A stretch of 46,382 nucleotides of DNA, from NCBI GenBank assembly GCA_009778875.1, contig WRFI01000002.1:1-46382 (forward strand), given 5' to 3'. The DNA comes from Propionibacteriaceae bacterium (GTDB lineage: Bacteria > Actinomycetota > Actinomycetes > Propionibacteriales > Propionibacteriaceae). The notes under the pieces are model-generated. The model worked only from the letters and a program-made list of their open reading frames with translations, was not told the origin of the DNA and ran no database searches. Below are positions 26,984 through 35,700 of the stretch, one piece after another; positions within the stretch are counted from its first letter, which is position 1, and every line of letters begins with the position of its first letter. The translations under genes were made by a program, and so were the position numbers.

Positions 26984-27873
26984 CGTCAGGCAAGCGACAG
27001 CGCGGGCCAAGCCCGACCCAGCGACAGGCGGCGGCCAGGCAGGCCGCCGCTGCGGCTGCCGCCGCGAAAGCCGCCCGGCGCAAGCGGCTGATCGCCATCC
27101 TGGTGCCGCTCGTTGTCGTCTGCGTGGCAGTTGGAGTTGTCGTCGGCGTGCGGCACGTCGGCACTGGAGGTGGCGCACCGAACCCCCCGTCGGCTCAGGC
27201 TGACATGATCGGAAAGGTCACTGGAGTCTCATCGGAGATGCTTGACGCGGTCGGCGTGGGGACGACGCGCAACAACATGGCAGCCGCCTCGGGGACACCC
27301 GTGACCGGGCCTGACGGCAAGCCGCGCGTGGTCTACATGGGCGTGGAGTGGTGCCCCTACTGCGCCGCCGTTCGCTGGCCCTTGGTGGTGGCACTGTCCC
27401 GGTTCGGCACGTTTGCGAACCTCGGGCAAACCACGTCCGCGCCGAGCCCTGAGATCTATCCGAACACAGCGTCGCTCAGCTTCCACGGGGCCACATACAC
27501 CAGCGCCTACATCAACTTCACCGGCACCGAGATACAAGATCGCAACCACAATCCGCTCGATCCCCTCAGCCCGGCTGACCAAGCTTTGTACAACCAGTAC
27601 AACGGTGACAGCGCGATCCCGCTGGTCGTGTTCAGCAACGAGTACGTGGCCAGCGGCCTGGACTTCGACCCGACCGTGCTGCAAGGACAATCGCAAGACC
27701 AGATTGCCGCAGCCCTGGCCGATCCGAACTCACCGACCGCCAAGGCGATCCTGGGCAGCGCCAACGTGTTCACGGCGGCGATCTGCCACCTGACCGGAGA
27801 CCAGCCATCCTCGGTCTGCCAGTCGCCCGGCGTGCGCACGGGCGCCGCGCAACTGCCCGCCGTGTCACATTGA
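26980..27873 (+). CDS. Membrane-anchored thioredoxin-fold protein (DUF929-like)
   Basis: This 297-aa protein has a basic, Ala-rich cytoplasmic N-terminus, one transmembrane helix (residues 37-58, LIAILVPLVVVCVAVGVVVG) and an extracellular domain. That domain contains the redox-type motif VEWCPYCAAVRWPL (Cys125, Cys128), as in DUF929 proteins. Two more cysteines near the C-terminus (ICHLTGDQPSSVC) may form a disulfide. It should act as a surface thiol-disulfide or redox protein. The ATG at 26980 overlaps the small ORF stop. It lies inside the arsenic island, and the next arsenic promoter starts at its very end, so its link to arsenic is positional. Confidence 0.75.
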   Translation: MTSGKRQRGPSPTQRQAAARQAAAAAAAAKAARRKRLIAILVPLVVVCVAVGVVVGVRHVGTGGGAPNPPSAQADMIGKVTGVSSEMLDAVGVGTTRNNMAAASGTPVTGPDGKPRVVYMGVEWCPYCAAVRWPLVVALSRFGTFANLGQTTSAPSPEIYPNTASLSFHGATYTSAYINFTGTEIQDRNHNPLDPLSPADQALYNQYNGDSAIPLVVFSNEYVASGLDFDPTVLQGQSQDQIAAALADPNSPTAKAILGSANVFTAAICHLTGDQPSSVCQSPGVRTGAAQLPAVSH

Positions 27874-27924
27874 CATAGGTCGATACGCCGTGTAGTGTCG
27901 TATCCATCTCCGTCGATATGAGAC
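27870..27924 (+). promoter_or_regulatory. arsD-operon promoter with ArsR-type operators
   Basis: TTGACA (27870-27875) and TAGTGT (27893-27898) are separated by 17 bases, with AGGTCGATACG in the spacer. A second element, CCGTCGATATGAGAC, follows at about 27910-27924. The promoter overlaps the 3' end of the DUF929 gene and drives the arsD-arsA-arsC genes. Element order and spacing resemble those at 26737-26790. Confidence 0.7.
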
Positions 27925-27951
27925 GGGGCTTGTTTTCGGAAAGAAGCCACC

Positions 27952-28953
27952 ATGGACACCACCACCAACCCGCAGCAGTCGTGTTGCGGCACCTCAGCCA
28001 CCGCACAGCAGTCATGCTGCGGCACGTCACAAGCCCCGACGCAGCCGGAGCACGCCAAGGCGTTGGACGTCGACTACCTGTATCTGGACTTGACCACCTG
28101 CACTCGCTGCCAGGCCACCGATTCGGCGACGAAAGAAGCCCTGTCAATGCTGGCGGACACCTTCGAGACCCTCGGCTACGAGGCCCGGCTGAACGAGGTC
28201 AACATCACGTCACGGGAACTCGCCGAGCAGTACCGCTTCGTGTCGTCCCCGACGATCCGGGTCAACGGCGTCGACATCGAAACGACGCTGAAAGAATCTG
28301 ACTGCGCCGACTGCGGCAGCCTGTCCGGCTGCTCCACCGACTGCCGGGTGTTCACCTACAACGGTCAGGACTACGAGCAGCCGCCCGCCGCGATGATCGT
28401 CGACGGCATCCTGCGCGTCCTTTACGGCGGCAAGCAGCCCGACACCACCCCCTATGTCCTCCCCACCAACCTGGAGCAGTTCTTCTCCGGCGTCGAAACC
28501 AAACAAGCAAAAGGAACCACAATGTCAACCATCCACGTCTACGAACCAGCCATGTGCTGCAACACCGGGGTGTGCGGCCCCGACCCGGCTCAAGAACTCG
28601 TCCAGTTCACCTCCGACCTCGCAGCCCTGAAGGGCCTCGGCGCGGACATCACCCGGCACAACCTGACCAACGACGCGCTGGCGTTCACGCAAGCCGAGCC
28701 GGTACGGGCGTTCATGCAGGCGGCGGGGTCGGCGGGTCTGCCGTTGACCACGGTCGACGGGGCGGTTGTGTTGACGGGCCGTTACCCGTCGCGTGACGAG
28801 CTGACCCGTTACGCCGGTCTGGCGGATGCGTCGACCGCTGAGACGGGGTGCTGTGGCGGACAGGCCGACGCGGCGGAATCGTCGTGCTGCCAGCCAGCCC
28901 CGGCGGCGGCTGCTTCGTCCGGTTGTGGCTGCGGCTCGTCCGGCTGCTGCTGA
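27952..28953 (+). CDS. arsD: DUF2703-ArsD in-frame fusion (arsenic metallochaperone)
   Basis: This 333-aa protein joins two usually separate arsenic proteins. Residues 1-30 hold two QQSCCGTS repeats. Residues 37-180 are DUF2703-like with a CxxC (Cys50, Cys53) and a Cys cluster (SDCADCGSLSGCSTDC). From Met191 the sequence is ArsD. Cys202, Cys203 and Cys208 correspond to ArsD Cys12, Cys13 and Cys18, the As(III) site that hands arsenite to ArsA. The C-terminus adds GCCGG, SSCC and SSGCC motifs. No stop separates the halves, yet AAAAGGA lies just before the internal ATG at 28522. Free ArsD may therefore also be made. Confidence 0.88.
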   Translation: MDTTTNPQQSCCGTSATAQQSCCGTSQAPTQPEHAKALDVDYLYLDLTTCTRCQATDSATKEALSMLADTFETLGYEARLNEVNITSRELAEQYRFVSSPTIRVNGVDIETTLKESDCADCGSLSGCSTDCRVFTYNGQDYEQPPAAMIVDGILRVLYGGKQPDTTPYVLPTNLEQFFSGVETKQAKGTTMSTIHVYEPAMCCNTGVCGPDPAQELVQFTSDLAALKGLGADITRHNLTNDALAFTQAEPVRAFMQAAGSAGLPLTTVDGAVVLTGRYPSRDELTRYAGLADASTAETGCCGGQADAAESSCCQPAPAAAASSGCGCGSSGCC

Positions 28954-28973
28954 GAGTGCATGAGGAAGAGATC

Positions 28974-30731
28974 ATGTTTTTGACGGATGGGGCGGTGCCC
29001 CGGTTTGTGTTCTTCACCGGCAAGGGCGGCGTCGGCAAGACATCGCTGGCCTGCGCCACCGCCGTGTCCTTGACCGACCAGGGCAAGCATGTCCTGTTGG
29101 TCTCCACCGACCCGGCGTCGAATGTTGGGCAGGTGTTCGACACCGTGATCGGCAACCAGATCGTTCCGATCAGCGGCGTGCCGGGTTTGGACGCGTTGGA
29201 GATCGACCCGCAGGCCGCCGCTGAGGAATACCGGCAGCGGATCATCACTCCGGTGCGCGGTCTGCTGCCCGAGGCGGAGATCGCCTCGATGATCGAGCAA
29301 CTGTCGGGCTCGTGCACCACTGAGATCGCCGCGTTCGACGAGTTCACGTCGCTGCTGGCGGACCCGCAGGCCACGGCGGGCTATGACCATGTGATCTTCG
29401 ACACTGCGCCGACCGGACATACGCTGCGGATGCTGTCGTTGCCGGGCAGTTGGACGAAGTTCCTGGACGACGGCAAGGGCGACGCCTCCTGTCTGGGGCC
29501 GTTGGCCGGGCTGGAGAAGCATCACGAGACGTACACCGCCGCCGTCAAAGCCCTGACCGACGCCGAGCACACCGCCCTGGTCCTGGTTGCCCGCGCTCAA
29601 CCCGGCGCGCTAGGTGAAGCCGCCCGCACCGTGGGCGAACTGGCCGACCTTGGCATCGACGCGACACATCTGATCATCAACGCCGTCATGCCCGACACCG
29701 AGACCAGCGAACCTCTGGCCGGGGCGATCCGTGCAAGGGAACAGCAAGCCGTCGCCGATATCCCCGCCGCGCTGCGCACACTGGAGACCACCCAAATTCC
29801 GCTCAACCCGGCCAACATGGTCGGGGTGCCCGCACTGCGGTCGCTCATTGCGACTGCAGGTGAACAGCCACCTGCCGTGAGCTATACCGCAACCCCCGTG
29901 GACACGGCGACGACATGGCCCGGCTTGTCGGCTCTGATCAACGAGTTGGCGCAGGTGGATCACGGGCTGGTCATGTGCATGGGCAAGGGTGGAGTCGGCA
30001 AAACCACCGTGGCCACGTCCATCGCACTGGCGCTGGCCGCGCGCGGCAAGGACGTCCACCTGACCACCACCGATCCCGCCGGGCATTTCGACGACGCGAT
30101 GGCAAGCACCGGGTTGACGGTGTCGCGGATCGACCCTGAACAGGCGGTGCGCGAGTATCGCGAGCGCGTCATGGCCACGAAAGGCGCGACCTTGGACGAG
30201 CCGGGGCGAGCCGTGTTGGCCGAAGATCTGATGAGTCCGTGCACGGAGGAGATCGCCGTGTTCGAACGGTTCTCCGACGCGGTCGCGCAGTCCGATACCC
30301 GGATCGTGGTCATGGACACCGCGCCGACCGGGCACACCGTGTTGTTGATGGACGCCACCGGCTCCTATCACCGCGAAATGGTGCGTCACTTGTCCGAGGG
30401 TGAGCAGGCCATCACGCCGTTGCTGCGCCTGCAAGACCTAGACAAGACGCACATCATCGTGGTGACGCTGCCCGAGACGACGCCGGTGCTGGAAGCCGAA
30501 GGCTTGGAAGCCGACCTGGCCCGGGGCCACATGCACCCGTGGGCGTGGGTCGTCAACCAGTCGCTGGCCGCCGCCCACCCCGCGACCGGCCTGTTGGCAA
30601 TGCGTGCCGCCGCCGAGCCGCCGTTGATCCAACGTGTCGCGCAGCAAACCCCGCGCCTTGCCGTCGTCGAGATGCTCGCCGAAGAACCGGCCACCGATCC
30701 ACTCGTGGCGCTAGGAGGCCAGCCGAGATGA
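28974..30731 (+). CDS. arsA: Arsenite-stimulated efflux ATPase
   Basis: This 585-aa ATPase has the two-domain ArsA layout. Each half has a GKGGVGKT P-loop (near residues 16-23 and 336-343) and a DTAPTGHT signal-transduction motif (near 142 and 448). Conserved cysteines occur in SCTTEIAAF and PCTEEIAVF. It receives arsenite from ArsD and energises the efflux permease, here most likely Acr3. The ATG at 28974 follows GAGGAAGAG, 20 bases after arsD. The stop overlaps the arsC start as ATGA. Confidence 0.95.
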   Translation: MFLTDGAVPRFVFFTGKGGVGKTSLACATAVSLTDQGKHVLLVSTDPASNVGQVFDTVIGNQIVPISGVPGLDALEIDPQAAAEEYRQRIITPVRGLLPEAEIASMIEQLSGSCTTEIAAFDEFTSLLADPQATAGYDHVIFDTAPTGHTLRMLSLPGSWTKFLDDGKGDASCLGPLAGLEKHHETYTAAVKALTDAEHTALVLVARAQPGALGEAARTVGELADLGIDATHLIINAVMPDTETSEPLAGAIRAREQQAVADIPAALRTLETTQIPLNPANMVGVPALRSLIATAGEQPPAVSYTATPVDTATTWPGLSALINELAQVDHGLVMCMGKGGVGKTTVATSIALALAARGKDVHLTTTDPAGHFDDAMASTGLTVSRIDPEQAVREYRERVMATKGATLDEPGRAVLAEDLMSPCTEEIAVFERFSDAVAQSDTRIVVMDTAPTGHTVLLMDATGSYHREMVRHLSEGEQAITPLLRLQDLDKTHIIVVTLPETTPVLEAEGLEADLARGHMHPWAWVVNQSLAAAHPATGLLAMRAAAEPPLIQRVAQQTPRLAVVEMLAEEPATDPLVALGGQPR

Positions 30732-31165
30732 CCACCAATGCGGACGAGTCGTCCCCGCGTCCATCAGTGCTGTTCATGTGCGTTCACAACGCGGGACGCT
30801 CGCAAATGGCCGCCGGATTCTTGCGCGCCTTGGCTGGCGACCGGGTGGAGGTGAGGTCGGCCGGGTCGACGCCCGCCGACCAGATCAACCCCGTCGCCGT
30901 CCAAGCCATGGCCGAGGTCGGCATCGACATCACCGGCCAGCAGCCCCGAGTCCTCACCGACCAAGACGCCCACTCTGACATCGTGGTGTCAATGGGCTGT
31001 GGTGACGCCTGCCCCTTCTACCCCGGCACACGCCATGAGACCTGGGAACTCGACGACCCCGCAGGACAAAACATCGACACTGTCCGCCGCATCCGCGACG
31101 AGATCAAGGTCAAAGTCGAGCAACTCCTCGGCACGTTACCTGCGTCCACCAGCAGCGGCATCTGA
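30728..31165 (+). CDS. arsC: Arsenate reductase, low-molecular-weight phosphatase type
   Basis: This 145-aa enzyme reduces arsenate to arsenite for export. The phosphate-binding loop is [10 protein letters not shown] with catalytic Cys18 and Arg24. Further cysteines lie in [13 protein letters not shown], and the Asp loop is DDPAGQ. This GCGDACP pattern occurs in both mycothiol-linked and thioredoxin-linked actinobacterial enzymes. The thioredoxin system encoded just downstream makes a thioredoxin-dependent cycle plausible. Its ATG overlaps the arsA stop. Confidence 0.94.
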   Translation: MTTNADESSPRPSVLFMCVHNAGRSQMAAGFLRALAGDRVEVRSAGSTPADQINPVAVQAMAEVGIDITGQQPRVLTDQDAHSDIVVSMGCGDACPFYPGTRHETWELDDPAGQNIDTVRRIRDEIKVKVEQLLGTLPASTSSGI

Positions 31166-31230
31166 CCAGAGAGCCGCGTCTCTGGCGGCCCGAAGGCTCC
31201 AAACTGTGGCCGAGCCATGCCCGGCCACAG
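31166..31230 (+). promoter_or_regulatory. Two consecutive hairpins between arsC and trxB
   Basis: CCAGAGA (31166-31172) pairs with TCTCTGG (31179-31185). A second perfect stem joins CTGTGGCCG (31204-31212) to CGGCCACAG (31222-31230). The first stem begins right after the arsC stop. They could attenuate transcription or protect mRNA ends, giving different levels of the ars and thioredoxin genes. No clear promoter for trxB is visible. Confidence 0.5.
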
Positions 31231-31256
31231 GCATGCGCAACCAACCAAGGAACACC

Positions 31257-32237
31257 ATGGAAACAAGCACCAATCCCCGACGACGAGACATCGTCATCAT
31301 CGGCTCTGGCCCGTCCGGCTACACCGCCGCGATCTACGCAGCCCGCGCTGGCCTGGACCCGCTGGTCATCGCCGGGTCGATCTCGGCTGGGGGTGCGTTG
31401 ATGACCACGACGACCGTCGAGAACTTCACCGGTTTCCCCGATGGGATCACCGGTCCGGACCTCATGGACAACATGCGAATCCAGGCCGAGAGGTTCGGTG
31501 CCGAGATCGTGCTGGACGACGTGACCCACGCCAGACTGGACGGGCCGGTCAAACGGCTGGAACTGTCCGACGGCACCACCTGCGAGGCCCCGGCGGTCAT
31601 CCTGGCCACAGGCTCGGCCTACCGCCGCCTCGGCTTGCCCGACGAGGCCCGTCTGACCGGGCGGGGCGTGTCGTACTGCGCCACCTGCGACGGATTTTTC
31701 TTCCGCGACAAGCACATCGTCGTGGTCGGCGGCGGCGACTCGGCTATGGAAGAGGCGACCTTCCTGACGAAGTTCGCTAGCCGGGTCACCGTGGTGCATC
31801 GCCGTGACCGGCTGCGAGCCAGCAGGGTCATGGCCGAACGGGCCACAGCCGATCCGAAGATCGAGTTCGCCTGGAACAGCGAGGTCTCGGCGATCTTGGG
31901 CGACCAGGCGGTCACCGGGGTGCGCTTGCGCGACACCCTGACCGGGCAAGAACGCGAGCTGGCCGTCGACGGGGTTTTCGTCTCCGTCGGCCACGAGCCG
32001 CGCACTGACCTGGTACGCGGGCAAGTCGACGTGGACGACAACGGCTACATCGCCACCCAAGGCCGTTCCACCCGCACCAGCCTGCCAGGGGTTTTCGCCT
32101 GCGGCGACGTGGTCGACCACACCTATCGGCAGGCCGTCACCGCCGCCGGTACCGGATGCTCAGCCACGCTGGACGCGCTGGAATACCTGGCCGGGCTGCA
32201 AGCCCCCATGACCCGAACGGAAGGAATGCCCTCATGA
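31257..32237 (+). CDS. trxB: Thioredoxin reductase
   Basis: This 326-aa flavoenzyme transfers electrons from NADPH to thioredoxin. It has an FAD-binding [17 protein letters not shown] near residue 16, the redox motif CATCDG (Cys141, Cys144), an NADP-binding [17 protein letters not shown], and the FAD-contacting [10 protein letters not shown]. Length and layout match bacterial TrxB. The ATG at 31257 follows AAGGAACACC. Its stop overlaps the trxA start as ATGA. Its position suggests that it serves ArsC regeneration and possibly the DUF929 protein. Confidence 0.95.
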   Translation: METSTNPRRRDIVIIGSGPSGYTAAIYAARAGLDPLVIAGSISAGGALMTTTTVENFTGFPDGITGPDLMDNMRIQAERFGAEIVLDDVTHARLDGPVKRLELSDGTTCEAPAVILATGSAYRRLGLPDEARLTGRGVSYCATCDGFFFRDKHIVVVGGGDSAMEEATFLTKFASRVTVVHRRDRLRASRVMAERATADPKIEFAWNSEVSAILGDQAVTGVRLRDTLTGQERELAVDGVFVSVGHEPRTDLVRGQVDVDDNGYIATQGRSTRTSLPGVFACGDVVDHTYRQAVTAAGTGCSATLDALEYLAGLQAPMTRTEGMPS

Positions 32238-32557
32238 AAGACGTCACCGACGCCACTTTCCCCACCGAGGTTCTTCAAGCCAGCGCCACCAAGCCGGTGC
32301 TGGTCGACTTCTGGGCCACCTGGTGCCCGCCGTGCCGGATGATGGCACCCATCGTCGAACAAGTCGCCGCCCAATACGGCGACAAGATCACCGTCGTCAA
32401 AATTGACAGCGACGCGAACCCCGCCACCGGGGCGGCCTACGGCATCCAGTCGATCCCGACCTTCAACGTGTACCGCAACGGACAGGTCGTCAAATCCATC
32501 GTCGGCGCTCGACCCAAAACTGATTTCATAGCTGAGTTGGGTGAATATCTCGCCTGA
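32234..32557 (+). CDS. trxA: Thioredoxin
   Basis: This 107-aa protein is a complete thioredoxin with [19 protein letters not shown] (Cys31, Cys34), the cis-Pro region [11 protein letters not shown] and a C-terminal helix. The active site is WCPPC instead of the usual WCGPC; a Pro at this position tends to change redox potential or partner choice. Translation is coupled to trxB by an ATGA overlap. It is probably dedicated to ArsC. It is the last gene of the arsenic/redox operon. Confidence 0.93.
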   Translation: MKDVTDATFPTEVLQASATKPVLVDFWATWCPPCRMMAPIVEQVAAQYGDKITVVKIDSDANPATGAAYGIQSIPTFNVYRNGQVVKSIVGARPKTDFIAELGEYLA

Positions 32558-32700
32558 CCTGCCAATATCGCACATGCCGGGCACGATCCCATCTGGGGAC
32601 CGTGTTCGGCAAACCTCTGCGGCATGGGCACAGCCAAACATCATCAACGGGCCATAGTGCTTGAGTCTGGCGTGGTGGCACCGATCAAAGCATTCACTAG

Positions 32701-32742
32701 CGCAGCAGGGACGGAGTTACACACGACCCCGCCCCTGCTGCG
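32701..32742. terminator. 10-bp inverted repeat between convergent trxA and surface-protein genes
   Basis: CGCAGCAGGG (32701-32710) and CCCTGCTGCG (32733-32742) are perfect reverse complements with a 22-base loop. The element lies between trxA (stop 32557) and the convergent surface-protein gene (stop 32750), where a bidirectional terminator is expected. The remaining bases 32558-32700 show no gene. Confidence 0.65.
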
Positions 32743-32749
32743 GAAGCCG

Positions 32750-35700
32750 TCATTCTTCGGTGGATGAACGACGCCGCTTGACGGCCCACATAGTGGCAAC
32801 TCCTGCACCGATGAGGGCCAGCCCGACTGCGGCCAACCCGATCACGTTCCCTGCACCGGTGCTCGCCAGAACGGTGCCACCGGTCTCAGCGGCAGGACCG
32901 GGCTGGTGCCAGCGGGTGACCTCGTTGGTCTGCCCGAACCAGCCGTGTGCGATGACCTCCTGGTCGCCGCCGGTGGCAGGGGTGAGGACGATCTCTTTGA
33001 TGTTGGTGCAGCCGGTCTGGTCGGAGGTGAACTCGGGCGAGTAGATCGTCTCGGTGGCACCGTCGAGGATGTCGTGGTCGAGGATGATCTCGCCGACCTT
33101 GACGGCTCCGGTCATGTCCTCGGGATCGGCCTTGACGCACTGCAGCTTGTCCTGCGGCATGGACGGGTCGACGTAGTCGGTGTGCTGGACCCACCACTGG
33201 ATGACGGTGCCCTTGGCATACGGGCCGGTCAACAGGGCCTTGTCGGTGATCTTCGCCCCAACGTTCGCGTCCGATGGTGCCTGGGTGGCGATCTTCGGCG
33301 CGGGCGGTGCTGGTGGTGCGGGCACGATGGCTGATTCTGCGATGGTTCCGCACAGGCCGCGATGGATCACCGTCGGCTGGCTGCCGGAGGTGTCGGTGAT
33401 CGTCTCCACCAGGAACAGCGAGCCGGGTTGGTCCGGAGCGGTGAAGCTAGGCGAAGCGAACGTCCCCGGCTGCTCCACAGCGACCGGCTGGCCTGACTGC
33501 CAGTAGAGGGTGTCTGGGGTGCAGACCGCGTTGGAGTAGACCTTCGCCCCGGACGCATCGGTGACGATCTCAGCCGGATGCGAGTCGGCGGTGGCGGGGG
33601 TGAAGTACGCCTGCCACGACGCCTCGAGTTCGGTCATAGGTGCAGGCCGCGCGGTGTCGCCGGGGTACCAGGCGTGCAGCACATCAACCAAGTCGCCGCC
33701 CGGCTGGACGGTGATGCCGGTCTCTTGCGTTTGGGCCGTGTCGACGGTCGAGGTGTCGGCGTCGGCGGGGGCGACCAGTTGGGTGATGAAGTCGGGTTTG
33801 GCGGTGACGATGCTGATCGTCTCCGACTTCTCCCCGCACACCGACCGGTACGGTTCGGTGCGGGCGTCGCCAGGCCAGGACACGACGAACGTGTACGTCG
33901 CATCCGAGCCGGACGCTTTGAATTTGGAGCCGGAGACTTTCTGGGAGGCGGCCCAGGTGTTGATCGCCGGAGTCGCACTGTTGCTGGCGACCAGCGTCGC
34001 GTTCGGATTGTCCGCCGTGCAGGAGTCGGGTGTCACCGAGCCTTGGATGCGCCACAGGTTGACGGTGACGGTCTTCCCGTCGCCGTCCCAGGGTCCGTAG
34101 CCTGCCCAGTTGGCGTGTCCGATTGCGCCGTACATGTCCGTGTCGGTTGGGTTGTCGGGCCAGTCGATCTGCCAGATGTCGTCTTGGAAGAACGTCTCGG
34201 TGACTCCGTTGTTGGTGGTGTCCCAGGTGGTGGCGGCGGTGCGGATCACCGGCGTCCGCTTGACCATGGTGGTTTCGACCGGAAGCCACAACGGCGTCGT
34301 CACCTTGTTGGTCAGGTAATCCTTCGTCGCGGCGGGCTGCTGGACAGGGTCAATCGTGTACTGGAATCCGTACGCCCCGTAGTCGCCGTAGCCGACCTGA
34401 TGGCAGACGGTTTGGGCGTGGTCCTTCCCGGATGCGGTGAACGTCAACGTGTACTGGTCGACGGCGGGTACGTCTCCGGTGGGGATGGTTTGTGCTCCGG
34501 GAACCGCCGAGTGGTAGACGGCCCCGTCGACGCTGACTTCGACGGGTTTGTCCGTGCCCCACTGGTTGAGCCATAGATCGGTCGGGCTGGTGGGTTCGAC
34601 CCACACCGCGTCACAGACCTGCGCGGTCGCCTTGCCGGTCGGTTCGGTGATCGTCTCATCGGTGACCTGGGACTGGACGGTCAGGTCCATTTGGGTGACG
34701 TGCGTCTCCAACTGCTGGCCGAACTTGTCCGCTACCGAGGCAGCGATCAACGGTTTCACGGCATCACTCTGGTGATCGACGTCGACGCGCCACACCCACA
34801 CGCCGTACTGGCTGGTGGGCACGGTGAACCCGGCAGGCGCTGCCACGGTGACCGGATCGCGCCCCGAGGTGGGCAGCGTCACGTTGACGCTTGCGGTGCC
34901 GAGCGCCTTGGCGTCGGCGGGCACCGTGTCGGAGACGACGAAGCTGGAGGCTGATCCGGCGTAGTAGGTGCCGTCGACGGTCACCACCGCTGGTTTGCCG
35001 TCGGTGGTGGATATCCACTGGTCGGCGGAGTCGGGCAGGGTGAGGGTGATCGTGTCGTCGGGAGCCTGGCCTTTCGCCCGGTACTGGTCCGGCAGACTGG
35101 AGGCCACATTGATGCGCATCGGCATGGTGAACCGCTCGTCGGTGGCGAACCACTGGTCGCAGGTGGGTCCGCCTTTCGGCAGGTACTTCGCGTTCGCGCC
35201 CTGGTAGGCGGGGTCGAGGCACCAGCGGATCGAGTAGTGGCCGGAGCCGGGATCGGCGGGCAGCGGCACATCCGACGTCGAGTAGACGCCCGGCCCTGAC
35301 AGCGTCACGAGGGTCGGGTCGCCCGGCAGGACGGTGGCCCCGGCGGGCAGTGATGCCGACGGTGCGGGCGGCATGGTGGATTTGGCGATCTGCCCGGAGG
35401 CTACGAGGGGGAAGTAGGTCTTCGGTTGGGTTTGGATCGCATCCGCCCAGACGGAGACCGGCCACTGTGTGCCGTTGATCGCGTCAGCCTTCACCTTGTC
35501 CGACACGCTCTTCGCGCCCGGCGCGACAACCGTCGACCCGATCTGGGTGGTGACCTGCGGGGTCCACTTCGTTTCGGTCGCCTTCCCGGTGCCGGAGCCG
35601 GTGACCGACGTCGTCAAGCCGGTGGCGACGCGCTGCTGGTCGTTGCCGGAGTCGTGCAGCAGATAGCACGACTGCGGCACGTCACCGATGCTGATCGTTA

